25,122 bases of DNA. Source: a virus. How positions within the stretch are numbered: position 1 is the first letter of the stretch; each line of letters begins with the position of its first letter. Shown here piece by piece: positions 1 to 7,343 of the stretch. The notes below the pieces were generated by a model. The model was not told where the DNA came from. It saw only the letters and a list, made by a program, of their open reading frames with translations, and made no database searches. A program made the position numbers and the translations under genes. The stretch lies in the IMG/VR virus record IMGVR_UViG_3300004278_000015, positions 1 to 25,122 of that record. The stretch is one strand, 5' to 3'.

Positions 1-33
1 TCTGTTGTTTTTACTTAACTTACGACATTTCAT
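1..33 (-). CDS. possible start of next gene, cut by window edge
   Basis: An ATG at 33-31 opens a frame of eleven codons (starting MKCRKLSK) that stays open to the window edge. The same frame upstream, back to a TAG, reads CCRQCC just before the ATG, so the region is cysteine-rich and could belong to a small zinc-knuckle protein with an unusual start. The Shine-Dalgarno match is weak. The only support is the frame and its position just after the previous gene in the same direction. It could equally be non-coding. Confidence 0.2.
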   Translation of the reverse strand, partial: MKCRKLSKNNR

Positions 34-88
34 GCAACACTGCCTGCAACAATTTCTTCTCTAAAATGTGTCAAATTAATCAAATTGA

Positions 89-367
89 TCAAATCTGACA
101 GTTTTGATTTTTTTGCTCAGCAGATATGGACTGGTGTAACATTACAAGATAGCCTATTGCACTGATGATTTTGTCGTTTGCCCTTTGGTTCAGTCCATTG
201 CTATGCAATTCTATGGCTTCCAATAATCGCACATCTATATGGCACATTTTAACATGTACTGGATCATCTAATTTATCACAATCATATGTCCCATTCACCA
301 CCTGATTATCAAAATTATTTTTTATTGCAGGCAGAACTACCTGTTGCAAGTGATATAATTTACCCAC
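89..367 (-). CDS. hypothetical small protein
   Basis: A 92-residue protein that I do not recognise. No ATG fits the start. A GTG at 367 sits 5 nt after a perfect AGGAGG, and a TTG one codon further upstream is the alternative. It overlaps the end of the sulfotransferase-like gene by 8 bp, so the two are probably translationally coupled. The sequence looks mostly helical, with a hydrophilic middle (YDCDKLDDP) and an Asn/Gln-rich end. It has two cysteines and one histidine-rich patch but no clear metal site, signal peptide or membrane segment. Its place at the end of the base-modification cassette suggests a role there, but nothing in the sequence proves it. Confidence 0.6.
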   Translation of the reverse strand: MGKLYHLQQVVLPAIKNNFDNQVVNGTYDCDKLDDPVHVKMCHIDVRLLEAIELHSNGLNQRANDKIISAIGYLVMLHQSISAEQKNQNCQI

Positions 368-1133
368 CAATGCCTCCTGCTGTTACTAGATTTTTATCAA
401 TTACACTTTTATTCAATTCCATCCCTACAAATAATTCTAGCCCTTGGATGTTCCCTTCCTGCAATTCCTTGAAATCTACATAAAATACATTTTTGCAATG
501 TTGGGTAACACTATTGATGGCAGATCCGTATATATCACAATACTTTTTAAATGATGTAAAATCATTAACATAATGGTCACCATACACTATGGATCTATTG
601 AAAATAGATCCATATATATTTTGCATTGATGCATATGTTGCATCAGGATGTCTTTGTGTAATAATAATTTTGTGATATTTTAAATTCCACTGGCCTAGTG
701 TAAAAGGAAATCTAACATCTTTGATTGCCCATGGCTGATTCAGGTTGTTGTAGCAAAATTCTATGTAATTTCTGTGTTGTGTCAATTGTTCCAATGTTCG
801 GAAATGAGCCATATTCCAGTTATCTCTTCTGGTATAGTCATTTACCATAGGGATAGCCTCATAATAATCCTGTTCGTGTAGCGGAAAGTCCCCATCTACA
901 TCATAAGGTTGCAGGAATGATGAATATGGCACATTTGCCCTCATGAGCTGGTCATTTATTTTTATTATATTCCTGACCTCAAAATATCCCTTTTTATTGT
1001 ACTCATCCTTTCCCATCATTTTGAAAATTCCACCAGCATCTAAATTCCAGCCTGCATCTGACAGCAGGTTTGTGACCAAAGATGTGCCTGTTCTAGGCAT
1101 CCCCATGATTATTATGTTGTTATTGTATTCCAA
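360..1133 (-). CDS. sulfotransferase-like P-loop protein
   Basis: A 257-residue P-loop transferase. The N-terminal motif GMPRTGTS (residues 11-18) is the phosphosulfate-binding loop typical of sulfotransferases. Around 137-169 come IKDVR and RHPDATYAS, which resemble the second nucleotide-binding motif of that fold (IKDPR, RxP...S). The family moves a sulfuryl group from PAPS, but P-loop proteins of this type also include kinase-like enzymes in phages. The start is a TTG at 1133, 4 nt after AAGGAGG. The first ATG would fall at residue 10, inside the beta strand leading to the P-loop. It overlaps the kinase gene by 22 bp. In the modification cassette it could modify a base or be the 5-hydroxymethyl-dU DNA kinase. 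The family call is fairly sure, the substrate is unknown. Confidence 0.7.
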   Translation of the reverse strand: MEYNNNIIIMGMPRTGTSLVTNLLSDAGWNLDAGGIFKMMGKDEYNKKGYFEVRNIIKINDQLMRANVPYSSFLQPYDVDGDFPLHEQDYYEAIPMVNDYTRRDNWNMAHFRTLEQLTQHRNYIEFCYNNLNQPWAIKDVRFPFTLGQWNLKYHKIIITQRHPDATYASMQNIYGSIFNRSIVYGDHYVNDFTSFKKYCDIYGSAINSVTQHCKNVFYVDFKELQEGNIQGLELFVGMELNKSVIDKNLVTAGGIGG

Positions 1134-1660
1134 CTTGCCTCCTTATATATTTTTTCCACTTGCATTTGTGGTGTTTTGCCTGCAATGTTTTTCAAAATCT
1201 CCACCTGAGCACCTAGTGTTTTCAATTCTAGTATCCATTGGTTATATAAATTATTTATATCACCCATTGATGAAGGAGAAAATCTGTTAATCCTTGTTCT
1301 TTTACATTTCTCAAGATCTCTTTTCATAAAATAACACACAGAATCTACAGGCAAAATGCTGTGCACCCAATATTCCAGCATATCATGTGCATGCAAATGT
1401 GATAATTTACCATGATAAATTTGATAAATTATGACAGACAATAGAGATCTGTCAAGTATTATATCACAATTTAATATTCGAGCCATATCAGTAACAGTAA
1501 GGTCTATGATAGGCTCATCCCATCCCTTAATATTCTGGTGTAATAACCATAATTTATGGTAAATCATAGGCTTCATATATGGTATTCCACTGTGTTTAGA
1601 TAATTCCTTTGCGAATGTAGTTTTGCCAGATCCATCAAGTCCTTCAAATATGATCAACAT
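1112..1660 (-). CDS. dTMP-kinase-like deoxynucleoside monophosphate kinase
   Basis: A 182-residue kinase of the thymidylate kinase type. It opens directly into the Walker A motif GLDGSGKT (residues 7-14), has the DR motif (ILDRSLLS, D70-R71) and an Arg-rich lid (KRTRINRF). The family phosphorylates dTMP or a related dNMP with ATP. An ATG at 1708 would add 16 residues that lie inside the upstream gene. The ATG at 1660 follows AGGA and puts the P-loop at the normal place, so I chose it. It overlaps the PLP-enzyme gene by 7 bp. Beside a ThyX-like protein and a dUTPase, the likely substrate is dTMP or 5-hydroxymethyl-dUMP, as for the hmdUMP kinase induced by SPO1-like phages. That substrate is inference. 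An alternative is a DNA-level hydroxymethyl-dU kinase. Confidence 0.8.
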   Translation of the reverse strand: MLIIFEGLDGSGKTTFAKELSKHSGIPYMKPMIYHKLWLLHQNIKGWDEPIIDLTVTDMARILNCDIILDRSLLSVIIYQIYHGKLSHLHAHDMLEYWVHSILPVDSVCYFMKRDLEKCKRTRINRFSPSSMGDINNLYNQWILELKTLGAQVEILKNIAGKTPQMQVEKIYKEASWNTITT

Positions 1661-2766
1661 GGGTATATCTTCCTGTATGCTGAGAAAGCACGGCCAAGGC
1701 CTAAACATATAAGATCAAATTCAACATCAGTAATATTAAAATTCCACGCCATTATTATCCAATCTTTTTGTAGCACAGGCAATATTATACCTGCATCGTC
1801 AAGTTGTGCCTGCATTATTTTTGAATCACACATAATTCCAACCAAATTCCCTTCTCCCATGGGGATAAATTTATATTTTTGTGCAATGTTCTTGACAGCT
1901 TCATTTCTAGCTTTCACTGTTGGCAGATGCCTCTTAATTTCCTTGATAACATTAAGTGTCCAGTGTAAATCTTTCTCCCTTCCTGAGTAGGTAGAAAAGT
2001 GATCACCAACTTTCATTACTTGCCCTGCTCTCTCATTTATGCAAGTCAATGCTACACCTTTGCCTGCAGAAATTCCTTTGGCCAGAGCGCACATATCAGG
2101 CTTTATATCCCATGATTCATGAGCAAATATATTAGTGCCCCATCTTCCTGCTCCAACTTTTATTTCATCAAGTCCTAGCAGGACATCATATTTGTTTCTA
2201 GCCACATTGATGCCGTCCCAGAATGAATCAGTGTAAGGCATAATTTTATGGTGGGTGAAAACTGTAGCCAGCAAGATCCCTCCACAATCATCTTTGATTT
2301 CTGATGGTAATGAAAAGAATTTCACCCATGGCAATAATGGTTCAAAGCCAATCCGGTTATGTGTATCTGTTACTGATAAACTTCCCAATGTCCTGCCGTG
2401 GAATCCATCTCTGTAAGCATATATAAATTTGTCATCCCTGCCATTATCAACCATGTGTTTTCTCATGATTTTTATCATGACTTCCACTGATTCTGATCCA
2501 CTGCCTGACATCCATATATATGGAAATCCTAGAATTTCAGATAATTGCTCATAGTCTTTTTCACGTGTACTGCTAGTGTACATTAATGGCATAAAATTAG
2601 GTCTTGTCAATGGCATTCTCATTTTTGGATAATATCCCAAACTCAAAATACCAGCATCATTGAAAAGATCATACATCACTCTGCCATCTATATCCATTAC
2701 AGCTAGGCTATTATCTACATATATAGGAAATATTTTAGCATATGGATTTACCATGGGTAACATCAT
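1654..2766 (-). CDS. class III PLP-dependent aminotransferase-like enzyme
   Basis: About 370 residues of fold-type I, aminotransferase class III (ornithine/acetylornithine aminotransferase group). Visible motifs are SGSGSESVEVMIK (phosphate-binding area), FHGRTLGSLS (FHGRT block), LGLDEIKVGAGRWG (the DE pair that holds the PLP pyridine nitrogen) and ALAKG, whose lysine near residue 230 forms the Schiff base. Odd: the block normally reading EPIQGEGG is replaced by ATVFTHHKI, and the STFGGNP block is changed to STYSGREKD, so substrate or chemistry probably differs. The ATG at 2766 overlaps the ThyX stop (ATGA); a GTG at 2781 is possible. Hypermodified-thymine phages use PLP enzymes to process amino acids attached to the base, which fits this cassette, but a role in cofactor or polyamine metabolism is also possible. 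Confidence 0.8.
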   Translation of the reverse strand: MMLPMVNPYAKIFPIYVDNSLAVMDIDGRVMYDLFNDAGILSLGYYPKMRMPLTRPNFMPLMYTSSTREKDYEQLSEILGFPYIWMSGSGSESVEVMIKIMRKHMVDNGRDDKFIYAYRDGFHGRTLGSLSVTDTHNRIGFEPLLPWVKFFSLPSEIKDDCGGILLATVFTHHKIMPYTDSFWDGINVARNKYDVLLGLDEIKVGAGRWGTNIFAHESWDIKPDMCALAKGISAGKGVALTCINERAGQVMKVGDHFSTYSGREKDLHWTLNVIKEIKRHLPTVKARNEAVKNIAQKYKFIPMGEGNLVGIMCDSKIMQAQLDDAGIILPVLQKDWIIMAWNFNITDVEFDLICLGLGRAFSAYRKIYPC

Positions 2767-3623
2767 AATTCGATCCCCCACATCTCACCATATAATTCCT
2801 TGCGTTCATGGAATTCTCCTACATCTTCCATTGGATATGGTTTGTGATTTTCCTGTAAATATAAAGGACAGGCGTGATGGCAATCAGATCCATCCACTCT
2901 GCGTTCATTCTCTAGTTTATATACACAAGTCTTAAAACAACTATTATCCATACACGGTGGTTGTGCTATATCCCTGAAGGCCGGATGGATCTTGGTTGCT
3001 AGTTCATTAATAATTCCGTGGATAATAGGAAACCACAAACCTGCCTGTAAAATCCAGCAGGATCTCTTGCCCATGATATGCTGAATAGAACAGAGATTTA
3101 ATGCCCAGCTGATCCTGTGCTGTGCTCCTAGTGGAATCATTTCCCTAGCATCTTCAATTGGAATGCGAGTTTTCCAATTATTGTATCTATCCTGTGCCTC
3201 AAGCATATCAGCATCCCACTCTTGCTTTTGCCTTCGTGTTAATCCATCAGGAATTCTGTAAGCCCCATAATCAGCAAACTTTCCCATGTCCTGAATTCTC
3301 ATACTCTGTGACCAGAATGTTGATGTATGGAGATCCGGTACAATATCAACTCCGATATTATCACCAACTTTCGTGCCGATGCGATGTCTCACCATTTGTT
3401 CCCTGAAAGATACAGAAACATTTTCAAGCATGAACACAAAAGATATATGCTCACCCACCGGAATATTCTGGGCAATTACTTTCTTAAATACTGGAAGGGC
3501 ATCCTTGATATTCACTTGATTAACATCCAGTAAGGGATCTTCATTTTTACTTGCTTCCCACAAGGCATATACTGTCTCAATTGGTTTATTTGACCATGAC
3601 ATTAATGTTACTTTTGGCTTCAT
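2763..3623 (-). CDS. thyX: divergent flavin-dependent thymidylate synthase (ThyX) with Cys-rich C-terminus
   Basis: A 286-residue ThyX homologue. ThyX makes dTMP from dUMP with FAD, NADPH and methylene-tetrahydrofolate. Seen: VGEHISFVFMLENVS and REQMVRHRIG (RHR at 79-81) match the family, SQSMRI (105-110) matches the later part of the ThyX signature, and EDAREMIPLG plus NLCSIQHIMGKR match the C-terminal core. Odd points: RHR and SxSxR are separated by about 22 extra residues instead of the usual short RHR(x7)S spacing, and residues 224-252 carry five cysteines (C-x4-C-x3-C-x14-C-x3-C) that could bind zinc or a cluster. The start ATG follows AAAGGAG and overlaps the upstream stop by 4 bp. The neighbours suggest it may be a dUMP hydroxymethylase instead of a methylase. 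The family is sure, the altered reaction is a guess. Confidence 0.88.
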   Translation of the reverse strand: MKPKVTLMSWSNKPIETVYALWEASKNEDPLLDVNQVNIKDALPVFKKVIAQNIPVGEHISFVFMLENVSVSFREQMVRHRIGTKVGDNIGVDIVPDLHTSTFWSQSMRIQDMGKFADYGAYRIPDGLTRRQKQEWDADMLEAQDRYNNWKTRIPIEDAREMIPLGAQHRISWALNLCSIQHIMGKRSCWILQAGLWFPIIHGIINELATKIHPAFRDIAQPPCMDNSCFKTCVYKLENERRVDGSDCHHACPLYLQENHKPYPMEDVGEFHERKELYGEMWGIEL

Positions 3624-4525
3624 TTTATCTCCTTTAGTGATTTGATTCTTGTAATATTTTCATGTTGGCAATTTTGGTTATATATTTTATCTACTAAATA
3701 CACTTTATAGCCTAGATTGGCAATGTTAATAGCAAATTTCGGGTTGTCCTCAACCATATAATCTATGTTTGGAAAATCCTTGATGACAGAATAATTTTTA
3801 TCTTCATCCCAGATGATAGCATCATATTGTAATTCACCATCTTTCAACCATTCCATAGTATCGGCAAAGATCCGGCTGTATTGCTTGTAAGGCCTACTGG
3901 TGAGCAGAATTATAGTTTTGCCTGCTTGTTTCTGCCTATCCAGAAAGTCTTTGGCACCATCACAAATAGGAATGTATCTTTTCTGGCCTGTATCTCTATA
4001 TTCATGTTTCAAAGCAATCATTTTATCCCATGACAGTACCTTAGCATATTCTTCATATAAGTCATAGGTTGTTATATCAATCCACACACCTGTTTGTTCC
4101 TTAATAAAATTTTGAAAGGCAATAGGATAATCACCAAGGACACCATCGATATCCACCGCAATACAATTGATATCTTCAAGTAAATTCAATTCCAATTCCT
4201 GCTTATATCTTTGCTCGCAAACTGCTGATTTTCTGAAATATTCACTATTGAAATGTTCTGGCTCCCAATCCCACAATATCCCTATGCTCAACCAGTATTT
4301 GAAAATGTCAATCCACTCCTCTTTCAGATTGCTGTAAATTACCTTCCTGTTACCTCTGTGAGTCTTGAAATTTATCTCACGCAATAGTTCGTGGATCTCA
4401 CCCTGTAATTGAAGGCAATATTCTTTGGTAATTTTTTGCCTTTCCTCATCAGTTACCTCATCATATTTTACAAAATTCTTATTGAACAATTTTTGATCAT
4501 GCCAAATTTGTTTCAAGTCAACCAT
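3620..4525 (-). CDS. MazG-type dUTPase fused to HAD-family phosphatase
   Basis: A 301-residue two-domain protein. Residues 1 to about 100 look like an all-alpha NTP pyrophosphatase of the dimeric dUTPase/MazG group: the metal-binding ExxE (EIHE, 43-46) and ExxD (EWID, 70-73) are present with the typical phage sequence LLREINFK between them. Residues about 120-301 are a HAD hydrolase: nucleophile motif VDIDGV (D125, D127), motif II LLTSRP (T209), a lysine near 243 and VEDNP (258-262). The first domain would turn dUTP (or dTTP) into the monophosphate, and the second could dephosphorylate a deoxynucleotide such as dTMP. Thymine-replacing phages such as SPO1 have both activities as separate steps. 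The start follows TAGGAG, and the gene overlaps both neighbours by a few bases. Domain calls are strong, substrates inferred. Confidence 0.82.
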   Translation of the reverse strand: MVDLKQIWHDQKLFNKNFVKYDEVTDEERQKITKEYCLQLQGEIHELLREINFKTHRGNRKVIYSNLKEEWIDIFKYWLSIGILWDWEPEHFNSEYFRKSAVCEQRYKQELELNLLEDINCIAVDIDGVLGDYPIAFQNFIKEQTGVWIDITTYDLYEEYAKVLSWDKMIALKHEYRDTGQKRYIPICDGAKDFLDRQKQAGKTIILLTSRPYKQYSRIFADTMEWLKDGELQYDAIIWDEDKNYSVIKDFPNIDYMVEDNPKFAINIANLGYKVYLVDKIYNQNCQHENITRIKSLKEIK

Positions 4526-5369
4526 AAATAATTTCTCCTATGTTTTTTGTTATATTCTCATATACATCAGTAATGAGCACTTTGGGATCCCACTGGGCAT
4601 ATCTACCAAAAAAGTAAATGCCTTGTTTCCTCATAGCAATACTAAACAAATTCAAGTGTTCTTGTTGCTCAGTATTGATGCGGATCTTGCCTGGAAAAAT
4701 TTTATGGTAAAATCCTTTTGCTTGCTCTAGGGATTCTGTTACCACTTCACATTTTTCATTGTGATATGTCTTACGATAGTAATGTACAGCAGGATCAGGG
4801 AAATATTCAAGGGTGATGCTATTATCATTGTGAGTCCTGAAACCATATTCTGTCTTGGTAAAAATAGGCCTATAATCAAAAGTGCATCGGCCTTCACCAG
4901 ATATGTTCATAAATATTGGCATGGCTATGGTGGATATTAATTTATCATATTTTATGTCATCCCCATCTTTAATCTTTATAACCTTATTGTAAATATTAAT
5001 ATCTGTAATATCAGATGATAACCTGATAGATGGGGAACATTTACTGATCATTTCTAAAATATCCAGATTATATCCTTCACATTCGGTAACTTTTAAACTT
5101 ACATCTTGGATCTGATCATAAACTTTCATTGAGTATTTTTTCTCAGGATCTTTAATGTTTCCATTTACAATCCACCTCACTAAAAATTTATTTTCCTTTG
5201 GTGTTAATTTATCATTAAGATATTCATGACAATAGAATGATGCTGACATATTAGAGAATGACAAATTGTGCCTTTTCTCTAGGATGATAATATCTTGAGT
5301 TGCCCCATATGCCTGTAGCATATATCCGGTCATCAATCCAGAAAGTCCACCACCCAGAATTGCTATCAT
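4518..5369 (-). CDS. FAD-dependent oxidoreductase (amine oxidase / UGM-like)
   Basis: A 283-residue flavoprotein. It begins with a Rossmann dinucleotide-binding motif (IAILGGGLSGLMTGYML, GxGxxG variant at 6-11, followed by the acidic ILEK at the end of strand 2). The C-terminal IYFFGRYAQW, followed by an Asp/Tyr helix, resembles the FAD-contacting end of the amine oxidase and UDP-galactopyranose mutase group. KYDKLISTIAMP is the usual domain-crossing segment. It is short for that group (normally 370 or more), so the substrate domain is reduced. The start ATG follows GAGGAGG and begins right after the MCM-like gene stop. FAD-dependent enzymes acting on amino-acid adducts are part of known thymidine hypermodification pathways, so a DNA- or nucleotide-level role is possible. 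The exact reaction cannot be read from the sequence. Confidence 0.72.
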   Translation of the reverse strand: MIAILGGGLSGLMTGYMLQAYGATQDIIILEKRHNLSFSNMSASFYCHEYLNDKLTPKENKFLVRWIVNGNIKDPEKKYSMKVYDQIQDVSLKVTECEGYNLDILEMISKCSPSIRLSSDITDINIYNKVIKIKDGDDIKYDKLISTIAMPIFMNISGEGRCTFDYRPIFTKTEYGFRTHNDNSITLEYFPDPAVHYYRKTYHNEKCEVVTESLEQAKGFYHKIFPGKIRINTEQQEHLNLFSIAMRKQGIYFFGRYAQWDPKVLITDVYENITKNIGEIIYG

Positions 5370-6671
5370 TTAAAATACCTCCTCATCACCAAAATCTGAC
5401 ACTGGCAATGTAATTTTACCTGACATCACATCCCGTAAAAAAGTGATAAATGCAGGTGTTTTTTTATACAAAGATGAATTGACTTTTATCAATGCTCTCT
5501 GATGCCTCAATACTTTTAGAATATCCTTTGCATTTAGTCGATCCCCCACCATGTCCTCAACATCTCCTAGATTCAACACTTCAGAATCCATGAACATGTC
5601 CACTGTCTTTCTAGGGATAATTTTCTTGACTTCCTCAACATCTCTCAGCACCAGCATCTCATTTTGTTTTTTTGCCCACTCATCATACCTCATCGATGAC
5701 TTAGAATAGCACTTTTCAAGAAAGTGATATGCAAATTCAGCATGCTCAGGATATACCATGACTCTTTCCCCATCCTCAGAACAGGAGAAAAATCGACAAG
5801 CAACAGCAACAGCCATCTTTGCCAATTTGATTCGTTGTTCCGCTGGCTCTACTATGGGAATGCCACTGTTATATTTCTTTCCCTGTGTAGATGCATAGTC
5901 AAGTATTGCTTGTGTGGCTTTAGCACCAATAATAACATCAGATGGTGTTCTTGACCATGCCCACAATATAAGATCCCTGTACAGCCTTTGCTTGATCTTT
6001 ATTTTCTGTTGTCGCTTCACAGCTTTATTATACACATCAGATTCAACATCACCAGATGCTGAAGTAATAACAATATCAAATCTACTTATATCTTCAGGCC
6101 TTCCTATTAATTCCCTGACAGACAATACACCATAGGTGTAAGTTTGCATTGGCTGACCTCTTCTGGCGTTTGATATCCAAATTAATCTAGTCCTTGCCCT
6201 TGTCTTTTCCATTTGAATTTTAATAATCTCTGCTATGCCTGTGGATCTTATTCCTGACATCATAGATATTTCATCAATAGATAGGCCGGATGCCTCATCC
6301 AACACAAATAATCTCCGGTCATTCAAAGGGATCTTGCCCCATTGTATATTCCACCGCTTATTTACTTGGGATAATCCACCGACTAATCCAGCAAATGTGG
6401 ATGATTCTCCTGTGCCCATTTCACCAAGTTTATAAAAATCCATAAGGCCTTTTACAGTGGCTGTTTTCCCTGTCCTAGTATCTCCAAGTATTAAGGCCTC
6501 AAGATAACCCTTCAGCACCATCCGGCCTTGAAATTCAAATCTCAATACAGAATGATAAACCAGATCCACAGTCAGCAGGAGATCCTGCCGTTCATTTATG
6601 CCAGTAATGATCTCAAGGTCACTGGCAATATCTTTATATTTTGAAATTAGTTGTTCAGTTTTTGTTAACAT
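5370..6671 (-). CDS. MCM-like AAA+ replicative helicase, ATPase half
   Basis: A 433-residue AAA+ protein. Walker A is GDTRTGKT (63-70), Walker B LFVLDEA (121-127), sensor 1 LIWISN (N168) and the MCM-type arginine finger GRPEDISRFDIV (R197), which parallels the LSRFD motif of MCM proteins. These motifs identify a DNA-unwinding hexamer of the MCM-like type found in phages and mobile elements. No N-terminal zinc/OB region is present: the protein starts at the linker (KYKDIASDLEIITGINERQD). Matching N-terminal features sit at the C-terminus of the primase gene at 7344-8891. It overlaps the YopX-like gene by 17 bp and has only a weak Shine-Dalgarno, suggesting coupling. After the AAA+ core comes a helical tail (about 330-433) that may be a winged-helix-like end. 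Confidence 0.85.
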   Translation of the reverse strand: MLTKTEQLISKYKDIASDLEIITGINERQDLLLTVDLVYHSVLRFEFQGRMVLKGYLEALILGDTRTGKTATVKGLMDFYKLGEMGTGESSTFAGLVGGLSQVNKRWNIQWGKIPLNDRRLFVLDEASGLSIDEISMMSGIRSTGIAEIIKIQMEKTRARTRLIWISNARRGQPMQTYTYGVLSVRELIGRPEDISRFDIVITSASGDVESDVYNKAVKRQQKIKIKQRLYRDLILWAWSRTPSDVIIGAKATQAILDYASTQGKKYNSGIPIVEPAEQRIKLAKMAVAVACRFFSCSEDGERVMVYPEHAEFAYHFLEKCYSKSSMRYDEWAKKQNEMLVLRDVEEVKKIIPRKTVDMFMDSEVLNLGDVEDMVGDRLNAKDILKVLRHQRALIKVNSSLYKKTPAFITFLRDVMSGKITLPVSDFGDEEVF

Positions 6672-7047
6672 CTAAATTCCATTTGTTGCCTATAATTTCC
6701 CAATAATCTAAATCCATCCTACAGCAGAATAACATCTTACCATCTTTGTCACGATCTAATAAAAATGTGCCCCTTTCAAATATTATTATTCCACTCCATT
6801 TATTAAATTCTTTTCTGTGCGTAACTTCATCCCCTTCATAAATTTCATTTTTATTTATATCAATTTCACCAGTCCACATAGAAACTGTATCAGCCCTGAC
6901 TTTAAAATTATGAAATATATTTGGATTTGCATCCCCATTTTTACTTTCATATTCCCTTATAAATGACCCACCAGCATATCCTTTGAATTTATCCCCATAA
7001 ACCCATCTGCTTTCTTCATTGCTCCATCCTCTGAATTTGTGTTGCAT
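6655..7047 (-). CDS. YopX family protein
   Basis: A 130-residue protein of the phage YopX family. Recognisable parts are the N-terminal KFRGWSNEESRWVYGD, the central TVSMWTGEIDINKNEIYEGD (compare the usual TGLKDKNGKEIYEGD) and the closing YWEIIGNKW (the typical EVIGN). The family is widespread in phages and prophages, and its function is unknown. The fold is a small beta barrel. The start ATG follows a perfect AAGGAG at good spacing, right after the SSB-like gene. It interrupts what seems to be a split primase-helicase locus, and may have been inserted there along with its neighbour. Confidence 0.85.
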   Translation of the reverse strand: MQHKFRGWSNEESRWVYGDKFKGYAGGSFIREYESKNGDANPNIFHNFKVRADTVSMWTGEIDINKNEIYEGDEVTHRKEFNKWSGIIIFERGTFLLDRDKDGKMLFCCRMDLDYWEIIGNKWNLDVNKN

Positions 7048-7056
7048 TTTTACTCC

Positions 7057-7341
7057 TTAAAATGGTATGTCATCATCTATTGCTGTACCACTATCAGGCA
7101 CCAATCTATTACCTTCATAATGGTATCCATCCGGTGGTGGTGGATTAGATTCTCCATTCTTCTCTTTTCTTTCTGGATTAGTTACATACACAATATAATC
7201 CGGCTGATTATCTGACTTTTTGTATCCATTTTCAAACACTAGCATTTTAGCATCACCCATTTTCCCTGATAGCATTTTCTTGCCTTCTCCGGTTTTGCTA
7301 ACCCACAAGGCACCAATTTTTACTAGCTTATCTTTTGGCAT
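7057..7341 (-). CDS. SSB-like protein with acidic C-terminal tip
   Basis: A 94-residue protein. The N-terminal 55 residues (LVKIGALWVSKTGEGKKMLS ... AKMLVFENGYKK) look like a short beta-barrel repeat. A proline-rich, flexible linker (SNPPPPDGYHYEG) follows, and the protein ends in IDDDIPF, which matches the conserved acidic tip through which bacterial SSB proteins bind primase, Pol III and recombination factors. By analogy it may coat single-stranded DNA at the phage fork or recruit host SSB partners. An ATG at 7347 overlaps the primase stop, but the ATG at 7341 has AAGGAG 7 nt upstream, so I prefer it. The core is too short for a classic SSB OB fold (about 110 residues), so it may be a minimal version. 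The tip is clear, the ssDNA binding is inferred. Confidence 0.65.
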   Translation of the reverse strand: MPKDKLVKIGALWVSKTGEGKKMLSGKMGDAKMLVFENGYKKSDNQPDYIVYVTNPERKEKNGESNPPPPDGYHYEGNRLVPDSGTAIDDDIPF

Positions 7342-7343
7342 TA

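Noticed and set aside
30-51. TGCAAC ... TGCAAC as an inverted repeat or terminator
   Set aside because: The two copies are direct, not inverted, so no stem forms.
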